Assembly (NCBI GenBank): GCA_012841145.1
Contig: DUVH01000040.1
Location: 1-34,663, forward strand
Reading direction: 5' to 3'
Length of the DNA stretch: 34,663 bases
Origin: Clostridiaceae bacterium
Lineage (GTDB): Bacteria; Bacillota; Clostridia; Saccharofermentanales; DTU023
Of this stretch, positions 15,010 to 22,915 are shown piece by piece. The notes beneath the pieces were generated by a model. The model had not been told where the DNA came from. It searched no databases and worked only from the letters and a program-made list of their open reading frames with translations. Numbering within the stretch: the first letter of the stretch is position 1; every line of letters begins with the position of its first letter. Both the position numbers and the translations under genes were made by a program.

Positions 15010-15948
15010 TTACTCTTCCTCGGTCAGAGGAATATCGTAAAGGAAACCGAAATCAGGGTGGCGGATTCTGTTGCCCGGTACATTGATCTGCTCGCGGATG
15101 AGTTCCGTCGTCTGGCTTTCGAGCATATCGATGTAATGGACGATGGTCGCGGCGACTGTTGTCGGGCGATCGCCGTAGAGTCCGTGGTGACCGGCAATGA
15201 CTGATTGAGCTTGGCGGTAGAACGATTCGTCGTAACACTTGATAATCGTATCTTTATGCGCGGCAAGAAATTCAATGCCGCGTACGCGGTGGTTGGCATA
15301 CCAGAAATCGCCCAAGTCGAGATCGCGATATTCGAAGACTTTCCCGACATCGTGCATGAAAATCGAAAAGATGAGGAGATCGGTGCTGGCTCGCAACGGC
15401 GGATTATTCTCGAGAATCGCCTTGAGGATGTTGAGCATTTTGATGGTGTGGTTCGCCAAGCCGCCGACGATATTGTCGTGATGGCGAATGGCGGCGCCTT
15501 CGATCATAAATCTGTCTTCCAGTCTCGGGTCGGCGAGCGTGTGTTCGACGAGCTTCCAGCACGTTTCCGTGGCGCCAAGCCTGTTAAGTCCCTCTCTTAC
15601 AGTCGCAAGATTTCGCTCGAGTGTTTCTCTCGCAATGCCGCCGAGGAAATCTTCTCTTGTGATTTCCGTCCCGGAATACACGTCGATTGATTTCACCGTC
15701 AGATACGGGCCGTTAAAGTCCGCTCCGACCGTCTCGGCGATATAGATTCCCGGGCCGAACTCATTGACGATTTCGTAGACATCTTTATCCCAGATACGGA
15801 ACAGGTAATTCTGTCCCTTGAAGTAGAAAAAACCGCTCATAAAATCATCGCGTCTTCCGCTACGCATATCGGGCATGTTATTGATGAAGACGAGTCCGCG
15901 CGAACGGCGACCTTTTTCAATTGATACCGTTAAATCGAGAATGTTCAT
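15010..15948 (-). CDS. HD domain protein, YhaM-like 3'-5' exoribonuclease
   Basis: A 312-residue protein in the layout of Bacillus YhaM, a metal-dependent 3'-5' exonuclease of RNA and DNA. An N-terminal OB-fold-like region (residues about 10-95: FYFKGQNYLFRIWDKDVYEIV ... LTVKSIDVY) is followed by the HD superfamily domain: HHDNIVGGLANHTIKML, FMHDVGKVFEY (the His-Asp pair), SVIAGHHG and HYIDMLESQ. The order and spacing of these metal ligands are complete. Its final residues are DIPLTEEE. AGAAGGAGCG lies 6 bases before the ATG. No partner gene is obvious; the neighbours are convergent or unrelated, so it is probably monocistronic. Another HD phosphohydrolase activity is possible, but the OB-HD order favours YhaM. 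Confidence 0.82.
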   Translation of the reverse strand: MNILDLTVSIEKGRRSRGLVFINNMPDMRSGRRDDFMSGFFYFKGQNYLFRIWDKDVYEIVNEFGPGIYIAETVGADFNGPYLTVKSIDVYSGTEITREDFLGGIARETLERNLATVREGLNRLGATETCWKLVEHTLADPRLEDRFMIEGAAIRHHDNIVGGLANHTIKMLNILKAILENNPPLRASTDLLIFSIFMHDVGKVFEYRDLDLGDFWYANHRVRGIEFLAAHKDTIIKCYDESFYRQAQSVIAGHHGLYGDRPTTVAATIVHYIDMLESQTTELIREQINVPGNRIRHPDFGFLYDIPLTEEE

Positions 15949-16016
15949 AAGTCGCTCCTTCTGTCGTTATTCTACCAAATGCCGCGGAGAACGCCCATCC
16001 TATGATTTCCCAAATT

Positions 16017-16081
16017 AAAACACCGGCTTCGCACTCGTCGTCATCATTGATGGGACCGGGGGGGAACGTGCAAAGCCGATG
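16017..16081 (-). terminator. Terminator with long loop after the lipoprotein gene
   Basis: On the minus strand CATCGGCTTTGCAC (16081-16068) pairs with GTGCGAAGCCGGTG (16034-16021) over 14 positions counting G-U pairs, with a 33-base loop that includes a C7 run, followed by TTTTAATTT. It lies about 50 bases after the stop codon. Confidence 0.7.
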
Positions 16082-16129
16082 CTTAACTGGAGGAAAATGA
16101 ATGGATGAAACGTTTCCGATGTCTAGTTA

Positions 16130-16413
16130 TTAGTCGTCATAATCGCTGTCGTCATCGTAGTCGCTGTCATCTATCGTCGGTTTCGTCGTCGGTTTGGTTG
16201 TGGGCTTCGTCGGCGCTTTGTAATCGCTTTCGTCATCGTCGAAATCGCTGTCGTCATCGTAGTCGCTGTCATCTGCCGTAGGTTTCGTCGTCGGTTTTGT
16301 TGTAGGCTTCGTCGGCGCTTTGTAATCGCTATCGTCATCGTAGTCGCTGTCATCTGCCGTAGGTTTCGTCGTCGGTTTGGTCGTGGGCTTCGTCGGTGCC
16401 TTGTAGTCGCTGT
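16130..16413 (-). repeat. In-frame tandem repeats in the lipoprotein tail
   Basis: Three units of 27, 34 and about 30 codons, each with DYKAPTKPTTKPTTKPT followed by DDSDYDDDS variants; the middle unit has an extra DFDDDES block. The DNA copies are nearly identical, so unit number is likely to vary between strains by slippage or recombination. Confidence 0.8.
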
Positions 16414-17239
16414 CGTCATCTTCGAAGTCACTGTCGTCATCGTCGTGATCAGGCGCGTCGAAATCGCTGTCGTCATCTGACGGTTCCGTCGTATAATCGT
16501 TTTCGTCTTCCGTCGATTCTGTCGTATCATCGCTGTCGTCCATGTCGTCACGCTCATACTTCAGAACTTGGCCGCTCAGGGCGTCGATCTCATACTCAAA
16601 CTCGACACCGTCAGCTTCGAACTCGATCTCGTAGTGCGCGACACTGTCATCTTCATCGAGTTCCGCTTTATCGAATTTTGCGTTTGCAGCATCAACTTTT
16701 GCGTGAGCGAGGGCGATCGCTTTCGCCTGTTCGAGCGAAATGAATTCGCCTGTTTGTTCGTCGTCTGAATCTTCGTAATCCGAGAAGTCGATGCCCAGGA
16801 CATTTGAATTTACGTTCATTGACTTGAGCGTAGAGCTGACGTCTTTGGCGATAAGTTTGTCGAATGCCTCTTCCGGGAAAACGGAGCCATTGACGATCTC
16901 GATCGTAATGTCGCGTTCACTTCCGTCGATTTCATCTACGAAAAACCCGGCGTCGTTGATCGCTGTGACAAGCTCTTTCACCGCGGCGCGTACTTGTTCG
17001 CCTTTCAAGTCTCTGATGTTCTCTACTACCAATTTGGCATCATCGTTCTCGGGAACGACGTTCGTCACGAGACCTTCAGCGTCATAATGGACGGAGATCT
17101 CGGGGTTTACGCGCATAAGAATGGCGCCGGTGCCTTCTTTTAACCCCGAGCCTTTTCCCTGTGCGCAGCCAACGACGGCGGCAAAAAGGAACAGGGCTGA
17201 CAGGATCAAGGTGATCATTTTCATTTTGTTCTTTTTCAT
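16130..17239 (-). CDS. Lipoprotein with RsgI-like and PepSY-like domains and acidic Pro/Thr repeats
   Basis: A 369-residue exported lipoprotein. The signal peptide MKKNKMKMITLILSALFLFAAVVGC ends in a lipobox with Cys at about residue 25. Residues about 35-110 (ILMRVNPEISVHYDAEGLV...NDDAKLVVE...ELVTAINDAGFF) resemble the extracellular domain that follows the membrane helix of anti-sigma factor RsgI. Residues about 165-230 look like a PepSY domain (ISLEQAKAIALAHAKV ... EFEYEIDALSGQVLKYE). The C-terminal 130 residues are Asp/Ser/Thr/Tyr-rich, with three copies of a repeat holding KAPTKPTTKPTTKPT separated by DDSDYDDDS blocks. Such a tail could span the wall, bind calcium or be glycosylated; this is inference. 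AAAGGAG precedes the start at 17239 and fixes it over the longer open frame to 17308. Function unknown. Confidence 0.8.
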   Translation of the reverse strand: MKKNKMKMITLILSALFLFAAVVGCAQGKGSGLKEGTGAILMRVNPEISVHYDAEGLVTNVVPENDDAKLVVENIRDLKGEQVRAAVKELVTAINDAGFFVDEIDGSERDITIEIVNGSVFPEEAFDKLIAKDVSSTLKSMNVNSNVLGIDFSDYEDSDDEQTGEFISLEQAKAIALAHAKVDAANAKFDKAELDEDDSVAHYEIEFEADGVEFEYEIDALSGQVLKYERDDMDDSDDTTESTEDENDYTTEPSDDDSDFDAPDHDDDDSDFEDDDSDYKAPTKPTTKPTTKPTADDSDYDDDSDYKAPTKPTTKPTTKPTADDSDYDDDSDFDDDESDYKAPTKPTTKPTTKPTIDDSDYDDDSDYDD

Positions 17240-17613
17240 GATGTTTCTCCTTTGCGTTTGCAATGATATTGCGTCTAACACTAGTAGATTGCGGACCTCC
17301 GTCCGCAAAAGCGGGGTCGAAAACGAAAAACAGTAAAATTTCCTTGAAGAATTGTTTTTCGCAAAGTGAAATCATTGAATGACAAAGGGCGGAAACCGTT
17401 TTGCTTATCTTATGCGTGATAGAATATTGACTAGTAGGGGCGGAATCGCTTGAGGTCTGCGCATGGATCCTGTCGGTCTTCTGGGCGCGGTAATTGAGCG
17501 AAGGTTTCTGCCCGAAGCATCTCGCATGGCGTGATGAAATTTTGGCAGTCACGGCGACTATTGCGCATGGAGTCGCGAAATCGTTCGTGGCGAATGATTG
17601 AAAGAGGCATCTT
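17240..17613. other. Divergent intergenic region with a 20-bp palindrome
   Basis: This gap separates the lipoprotein (minus) and DUF4428 (plus) genes. It holds a perfect hairpin, TTGCGGAC-CTCC-GTCCGCAA, at 17289-17308, about 50 bases before the lipoprotein start and thus in its leader or promoter. For the plus gene, TGATAGAAT near 17410 is an extended -10-like candidate without a good -35. No gene was seen here. Confidence 0.45.
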
Positions 17614-18345
17614 ATGGGACTGTTCGACAGGAAAATCTGTGATATCTGTGGAGGAAAATGCGGCCTTCTGGGCGGCAAGAAAGTCAAAGACGGAAGGCTC
17701 TGCTCAGACTGTGCTAAAAAGCAATCCCCTTACTTGCCGGGGAGGAAAAATTTCACGGTTGAAGAAATGAAGCAACATTTGGCGGATCGTGAGCGAAATC
17801 AGGAGATGATCAATGAGTTCGTACCGACGCGTACGATCGGTCGGCATCTCAAGCTGTACATTGATGACGGGAGCGGGTTGTGGTTTATCACGTCGACACG
17901 CCGCTATCAGGACGATAATCCCGACCTTTTTCAGGCCGATCAGGTGCTCGGGGCGCGCGTCGACATCGATCGCGACGAACGCGAGGTCGTTGTTCAGGCA
18001 GCCGTTCCCGCTGCGGACGGAAAGCCGGGTAAGCCTGCAGTCACGAAAAAGGTGATCGAGTACGACTTTTATGTCAACATTGATGTTTCGCACCCTTGGG
18101 TCAATCAGATGCATCTGAAGGTCAATCGTTCGACCATTGAGAGCACGATGGGTCCCGACTACCGCGAATCCGACCGTGACTCGAAAGAGATCGTTGCGGC
18201 GCTTCTCGCGATGCGTGACGGAGTGGCGCAGATGAAGCAGGAGGCCGCCATGCCGAAGCAGCGCGTGACCTGCCCTAACTGCGGGGCGCTGACCATGCCG
18301 GATGAAAACAATTGCTGTGAATATTGTATGGGAGCGCTCAATTAA
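17614..18345 (+). CDS. DUF4428 zinc-ribbon protein
   Basis: A 243-residue soluble protein. The N-terminus is a DUF4428 treble-clef-type motif: CDICGGKCGLLGGKKVKDGRLCSDCAKK, with CxxC pairs at residues about 9-12 and 30-33. The middle (about 65-185) is a beta-rich region with LKLYIDDGSGLWFIT and YDFYVNIDVSHPWVNQ. The C-terminus has a second zinc ribbon, CPNCGALTMPDENNCCEYCMG. DUF4428 proteins are common in Clostridia and have no assigned function. AAAGAGG lies 7 bases before the ATG. The AmmeMemoRadiSam genes start 50 bases downstream on the same strand, so cotranscription is possible. Confidence 0.8.
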   Translation: MGLFDRKICDICGGKCGLLGGKKVKDGRLCSDCAKKQSPYLPGRKNFTVEEMKQHLADRERNQEMINEFVPTRTIGRHLKLYIDDGSGLWFITSTRRYQDDNPDLFQADQVLGARVDIDRDEREVVVQAAVPAADGKPGKPAVTKKVIEYDFYVNIDVSHPWVNQMHLKVNRSTIESTMGPDYRESDRDSKEIVAALLAMRDGVAQMKQEAAMPKQRVTCPNCGALTMPDENNCCEYCMGALN

Positions 18346-18395
18346 TAAGGCAGAGTTCGACGTGTTCTCCGGCGTTTCGTGAGGAGGACATAAAG

Positions 18396-19220
18396 ATGAT
18401 CTTAAAAGCATACGCCGTCCCGCATCCGCCGATTATCTTGCCGGAGGTGGGGCGCGGTGAAGAGCGACAGATAAAGGACACGACGCTGTCGTTTCAGAGG
18501 ATGGCGCGCGAAATTGAGGCCTTGGCGCCCGACACGATCGTCCTTGCGTCGCCTCATGCCCCCGCATATGCCGACGGCTTTTACATCGCGGGCGGCGACA
18601 GGGGGTACGGAGATCTGAAGTCGTTCGGTATCCCGCATGTCCGTGAAGAGGTCTTGTTCGATAGGATTTTCTCGGAGCGCCTTGCGGTCGCGCTCGCTGA
18701 CAGGGGAATTAATACGACGGGCGCGGTGCAGGGACGCGGCGGTTTCGATCACGGGACGCTCATTCCGCTTCGTTTTATCCATCAGCGCTATAGGGATTTT
18801 AAACTCGTTCTGCTCGGTATCTCGTGGTTGGGAAGTGAAGTGCACCGCGAAGTCGGGCGCGTGATCACAAGCATCGCCGAGGAACTCGATCGCCGCATCG
18901 TCTTTATCGCAAGCGGCGACTTATCCCATGTTTTGAAAGAAGACGGGCCGTACGGTTACCGCCCGGAAGGGCCGATGTTCGACGCGGAGATAGCGCGTAT
19001 CTTTCGCGAGGGCGATCTGGAGGCGCTGTTCCGGTTCAAGCCTTCGATCTTGGAAAGGGCGGCCGAGTGCGGGCTTCGGGCGTTCCAGATGATGACGGGC
19101 GTACTTGACGGCGCTCCCTACGAGTCAGAGCTTTATTCGTACGAAGGGACGTTCGGTGTCGGTTATGCCGTGGCGAGTGTCACGCCGGTCGCGGATGCAG
19201 ACGCTCAGACGGTGACGTAG
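18396..19220 (+). CDS. amrB: AmmeMemoRadiSam system protein B (Memo/LigB-like)
   Basis: A 274-residue protein of the class III extradiol dioxygenase/Memo fold. The expected metal-site segments are present in order: AVPHPPIILPEVG at the N-terminus, SPHAPAYADGFYIAG near residue 48, FDHGTLIPLRFI near 120, and ASGDLSHVL near 170. The sequence next to the last motif (GPYGYRPEGPMFDAEI) is typical of bacterial members. The function is unknown although the three-gene association is widely conserved. The start is fixed by GTGAGGAGG 9 bases upstream; the frame extends to 18324 inside the previous gene without similarity. In many Clostridia I recall this domain fused to the AMMECR1 domain; here they are separate genes. 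Confidence 0.88.
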   Translation: MILKAYAVPHPPIILPEVGRGEERQIKDTTLSFQRMAREIEALAPDTIVLASPHAPAYADGFYIAGGDRGYGDLKSFGIPHVREEVLFDRIFSERLAVALADRGINTTGAVQGRGGFDHGTLIPLRFIHQRYRDFKLVLLGISWLGSEVHREVGRVITSIAEELDRRIVFIASGDLSHVLKEDGPYGYRPEGPMFDAEIARIFREGDLEALFRFKPSILERAAECGLRAFQMMTGVLDGAPYESELYSYEGTFGVGYAVASVTPVADADAQTVT

Positions 19221-19314
19221 GAGCAAATGAAAGCGCGTCGAAACGAGGATATGGAGTTGACGTCGGCAGAATCGCGGGATCATCGCCGAGAGAGGAATGG
19301 GGAGGAGAATCGAC

Positions 19315-19857
19315 ATGACGCATCATGAAAAGTGCGACGTGGCGCCGCGCAATCCGTACGTTGCGCTCGCGAGGGCGACGATTGAGCTGTATGTAAGAGA
19401 GAGACGAACGCTGAATGTGCCGTCCGATTTGCCGGAAGAACTGAAGGGCAGGAGGGCGGGAGCCTTCGTCACGATTTATAAATACGGCCGTCTCAGAGGG
19501 TGCATCGGCACCATCACGCCGACGCGTCCGACGCTTGCCGAAGAAATTATCAGCAATGCGATCATGGCAGCGACGGAGGATCCAAGATTCCCCTCCGTCA
19601 GGACGGAAGAGCTCTCAGACCTCGAAATCAGCGTCGACGTCTTGGGGGAAGCGGAAGAAGTCGACTCGTTCGACGATCTCGACCCCGTACGGTACGGAGT
19701 CATCGTGACACGCGGTTTTCGTCGCGGGCTATTGCTCCCGAATCTCGACGGCATCGATACGGTGGAGGAACAAGTCTCCATCGCGCTCCAAAAGGCCGGT
19801 ATTTATGGCGGCGATTACAAGCTTGAGCGATTCGAAGTGATACGCCACACGGAATGA
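19315..19857 (+). CDS. amrA: AmmeMemoRadiSam system protein A (AMMECR1 family)
   Basis: A 180-residue AMMECR1-domain protein. The family signature is explicit: GAFVTIYKYGRLRGCIGTI near residues 50-65, with the conserved LRGCIG Cys, then NAIMAATEDPRFPSV, LEISVDVLGEAEEV and GLLLPNL...VEEQVSIALQKAGI. The family is conserved from bacteria to humans and its biochemical role is not settled. GGGGAGGAG lies 8 bases before the start at 19315. The stop overlaps the ATG of the radical SAM gene by 4 bases (ATGA), so the two are translationally coupled and probably act together. Confidence 0.92.
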   Translation: MTHHEKCDVAPRNPYVALARATIELYVRERRTLNVPSDLPEELKGRRAGAFVTIYKYGRLRGCIGTITPTRPTLAEEIISNAIMAATEDPRFPSVRTEELSDLEISVDVLGEAEEVDSFDDLDPVRYGVIVTRGFRRGLLLPNLDGIDTVEEQVSIALQKAGIYGGDYKLERFEVIRHTE

Positions 19858-20729
19858 GGGAGATGAAAGAGATGCCGGCAAGGACAATCGAAGAACAAAA
19901 GAAGGACGCGGTGCGTTGCGGTGTCTGTTGGCGACATTGTCTTATCCCCGAAGGAGGAAGCGGTTACTGTCGCGCGCGGACGACGAAGGATGGTGTTGTT
20001 GTAGCGGAGAACTACGGAAAACTGACGAGTCTGGCACTCGACCCAATCGAAAAAAAACCGCTGTCGCGTTTTCACCCCGGATACCTCATCCTTTCCGCCG
20101 GCAGTTACGGGTGTAATATGGCGTGTCCTTTCTGCCAGAACTATGAGATTGCGCACGACGCGAGAGGTAAGCGCCGCAGTGTGAACGTCACACCGGGAGA
20201 GCTCGTTGAGAAGGCTCTCGCCCTCCGTCACCGCGGTAATATCGGCATTGCTTTTACGTATAATGAGCCTCTCGTCTGCTATGAATTCGTCAGAGATACG
20301 GCGGCTTTAGCGCGTATTGAAGGACTCGAGACGGTGGTCGTGACGAACGGCCAGATTGAGTCGGAACCGCTCGAAGAGCTGCTGCCGCTCATCTCGGCTT
20401 GGAACATCGACCTAAAATCTTTCAACAGCGAAGCTTATAAGAAACTGGGCGGGCGACTGGACGTAACATGCAGGACGATCGAGCGCGCCGCGCAAACGGC
20501 GCATGTCGAGGTGACGACGCTCGTCGTTCCCGGACTGTCGGACGACGAGGAGGAAATGGATCGCGAGGCTGCCTACCTCGCGTCCATCGATCAAGACATC
20601 GTTTTACATCTCTCGCGCTATTTTCCGTGTTGGCAATACGATGTGCCGGCGACGCCGCGAGAGACGTTATTCAGGCTTCGCGACATCGCAAAAAAGCATT
20701 TGCCATATGTCTTTTTAGGAAATATCTAA
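19854..20729 (+). CDS. amrS: AmmeMemoRadiSam system radical SAM enzyme
   Basis: A 291-residue radical SAM enzyme. The SAM/4Fe-4S motif is GCNMACPFCQN (C-x3-C-x2-C) near residue 87. An N-terminal Cys group, CGVCWRHC...GYCRAR (residues about 22-41), is usual for this family and may hold a second metal or cluster. Downstream motifs include FTYNEPLVCYEF, VVTNGQIESEPL and WNIDLKSFNSEAYKKLGG, as in PflA-like activases. The C-terminal SRYFPCWQYDVPATP fits the family. ATG codons at 19854, 19863 and 19872 are in frame; the last has GGGAG 9 bases upstream, and the first gives the ATGA overlap, so the start is uncertain by six residues. Product and substrate of the system are unknown. Confidence 0.9.
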   Translation: MREMKEMPARTIEEQKKDAVRCGVCWRHCLIPEGGSGYCRARTTKDGVVVAENYGKLTSLALDPIEKKPLSRFHPGYLILSAGSYGCNMACPFCQNYEIAHDARGKRRSVNVTPGELVEKALALRHRGNIGIAFTYNEPLVCYEFVRDTAALARIEGLETVVVTNGQIESEPLEELLPLISAWNIDLKSFNSEAYKKLGGRLDVTCRTIERAAQTAHVEVTTLVVPGLSDDEEEMDREAAYLASIDQDIVLHLSRYFPCWQYDVPATPRETLFRLRDIAKKHLPYVFLGNI

Positions 20730-20866
20730 CCGGTTCTGCGGCATCTAACATCTGTTCCGCGCGACGATAACTCAGCCTCGGAATCATGACAACCCGAAAG
20801 GCGTCACGCATATCGGATTGGTGTTACGGTCGGAACGAAATCCTATTCAGCATCGTGCGGATGCCG

Positions 20867-22786
20867 TCATCGATAGCAGCCGGGTTTCGCTGAATACTGC
20901 GCCGTAGATTGCAAATCCTCCAACAATTTAGCGAGCGGTTTCAGGCGGTCGGGATTCACGGGGTAATCGAAAATGAGCGGCTCCGTCGCCCCTTTTATAG
21001 CTATTTCATTCACAATGATGCGCATGACGCATGGCGCTTGATCGATATAGTCCGCGCGCTCTTCCTCCGTGGCGCTCAGCAAGTGGTGGGCGATCATTCG
21101 TCTCATCATGTAAATTTCATAGATGAAAAGTGAATCGTGTTTTTTGACGGCGTTTTGCAATGCTGACACCCAACCCGGGATTTTCGCAGCAGGAAGGTTT
21201 TCGTTCACCAGAATTTCCGGAGGTGCGAAATCCGGATTATAGATCAGAAGAACTTCATCAAAAGTGAACTCCGCCATTTGGTAATCGCGATTGCGGATGA
21301 ATAGTCGGAAGTAATTCTCGTTAGCGGGAGTTCTGAGCAGCGGCAAAGAACGGTTAAATGACTGTCCGTTTTTCATCGTGATCGTGAATTCGGCGTCGTC
21401 GAAATTTGCGCCGTAACGATTTTCACTCATCATTGTCCCTTGGTATTCAATGAAATGTCGCAACTGTTCACGGCTCGACAGGTTTCTCGGGACAGACATA
21501 CCGGGGTTGTCGGACGAGACGGTCTGCCCGTAGAGTTTCATGAAATCTTCAATGTCCCGTTCGTCCGTCAGCGATACTTTCGTTGTTAATTTGGCGCCCT
21601 CGTGGTCGCTGTTATGGTAGGTGATCGTCACTTTTTCCACATCGGACGCTTGAGGTGTTTTCAAGGAAAAACCGGAGGCTCCGGTCGTCACGATGGCAAG
21701 CCAGACAGCAAGCGGCACTGCCGCAGCGGCTGCCGGTCGGATGATCGCTTTCCACTTTATCTTCCCTTTTCCTTGGATAAGATTGAACACCCAGAGCGAA
21801 AGGATGAGTCCCAGCGCGACGCCGATCATAAATGGTGCCGGGGAATAGGCGCCCGCGGCGTCTGTCGTCGCGACAGATGCGGAGGCAACTCTCAGGTAGT
21901 GGCAGATATAGCCGCCCAGCAACGAGACGCCGAGCGTGACCATCCAGTGCGTCACCATGACAGGACGCCGGAGCGCTCCCGATTGACGTGAGTGTTCCGC
22001 TTGTCGCTTTTTGAAAAGATACCATGCCGCCAAAGCGGAAAGCGCGAGCAGAGCCAGAGAGAACAAATCGAATGCCGTATCGGAGCTTAAGAAGAACGCC
22101 GACATAGGCGAGAACAGCTGGATGACGCGGATTAGCCAAAGTGAAATGCCCGTGGTCGATGCTAGTGACGGTGCAATTAATCCCGGGAGGAAGCTCGCCG
22201 TCGCATCGGTGAAAAAGAGTACGACAAGGGGCCAGAAGATGTTGACAAGGATGAACATCGTGACCGCAGACGATGTTTTCTCGGAGATGAAATAGAAGAT
22301 CTGCATGATGAAAAAGAACAGCAAGATCTTGATCATTAGACTCGCGAATGAAGTCCAGTACGCGGTGAAGTCTTGCCCTCCTACACTGTAAGGGAAGTTT
22401 TTCCGGACATCCCGGAGATACATCAGGAAATAGTGGAGCGCCGCCATAATGAATGAAGGTGCCAACAAGTTGATGATCGCGCTCGTATTAAGGCGCAAGT
22501 AAAGGCCCGAGCGGCTTAGCGGCAATGCATAGAAAAAGTCGGCGGCAGGCCCTCGATGAATAAAGCTGAAATAGTAATGGTTGACGACGAAAGTCATCAG
22601 TAATAACACAACTCCATACGCGAAACTCGGGAAATAAAGAGACACGCGATTGTCGACGATCGAAAAGAAGGTGAACGCGAACAGGAAAACTGCCGGCAAA
22701 AGCCACAGAACGATCGCGTGCTTCCGAAAAAGCAAGCTTTGTAAGAGTCCGCCTTGATGTCGTTTTGTATTTGATCGATGCTTCAT
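20867..22786 (-). CDS. ABC-2-like permease with large C-terminal extracellular domain
   Basis: A 639-residue membrane protein. About 10-11 hydrophobic segments lie before residue 365: one at about 27, then 60, 95, 145, 165, 195, 240, 280, 315 and 350. The last 270 residues are soluble and hydrophilic and probably face outside, with segments such as VEKVTITYHNSDHEGAKL and FTITMKNGQSFNRSLPL. A shared motif DFFYALPLSRSGLYLR aligns with DFEWSLPLTKNHWFLG of the neighbouring permease, so they are paralogous halves of one ABC exporter. The GntR (YtrA-type)-ATPase-permease-permease order resembles cell-envelope or antimicrobial-response exporters such as Ytr. Start at 22786 has GAGAG upstream; an ATG at 22804 overlaps the stop of a tiny upstream ORF by 4 bases and could be used instead. 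Confidence 0.78.
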   Translation of the reverse strand: MKHRSNTKRHQGGLLQSLLFRKHAIVLWLLPAVFLFAFTFFSIVDNRVSLYFPSFAYGVVLLLMTFVVNHYYFSFIHRGPAADFFYALPLSRSGLYLRLNTSAIINLLAPSFIMAALHYFLMYLRDVRKNFPYSVGGQDFTAYWTSFASLMIKILLFFFIMQIFYFISEKTSSAVTMFILVNIFWPLVVLFFTDATASFLPGLIAPSLASTTGISLWLIRVIQLFSPMSAFFLSSDTAFDLFSLALLALSALAAWYLFKKRQAEHSRQSGALRRPVMVTHWMVTLGVSLLGGYICHYLRVASASVATTDAAGAYSPAPFMIGVALGLILSLWVFNLIQGKGKIKWKAIIRPAAAAAVPLAVWLAIVTTGASGFSLKTPQASDVEKVTITYHNSDHEGAKLTTKVSLTDERDIEDFMKLYGQTVSSDNPGMSVPRNLSSREQLRHFIEYQGTMMSENRYGANFDDAEFTITMKNGQSFNRSLPLLRTPANENYFRLFIRNRDYQMAEFTFDEVLLIYNPDFAPPEILVNENLPAAKIPGWVSALQNAVKKHDSLFIYEIYMMRRMIAHHLLSATEEERADYIDQAPCVMRIIVNEIAIKGATEPLIFDYPVNPDRLKPLAKLLEDLQSTAQYSAKPGCYR

Positions 22787-22800
22787 CGTATTTCTCTCTT

Positions 22801-22905
22801 TCATGAACGAGTTGCCTTGTTGCCAGAGGAGCGAGCGTTGTCCTTATCCTCCTCCTGTCGTTCAAAGCATATTCCGATTAGTGTTCTGCATACAGATATT
22901 GTCAT
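22801..22905 (-). CDS. Possible 34-residue small ORF coupled to the downstream permease
   Basis: In the 130-base gap between the permeases, an ATG at 22905 with AGGAG 7 bases before it opens a frame MTISVCRTLIGICFER... that ends in TGA overlapping the ATG at 22804 (ATGA). The overlap and ribosome binding site suggest translation and coupling to the next gene. The peptide has no recognised homologue: a short Cys-containing hydrophobic start and a charged tail. It may be a leader peptide or a chance frame. Confidence 0.3.
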   Translation of the reverse strand: MTISVCRTLIGICFERQEEDKDNARSSGNKATRS

Positions 22906-22915
22906 TTCATCGCTC

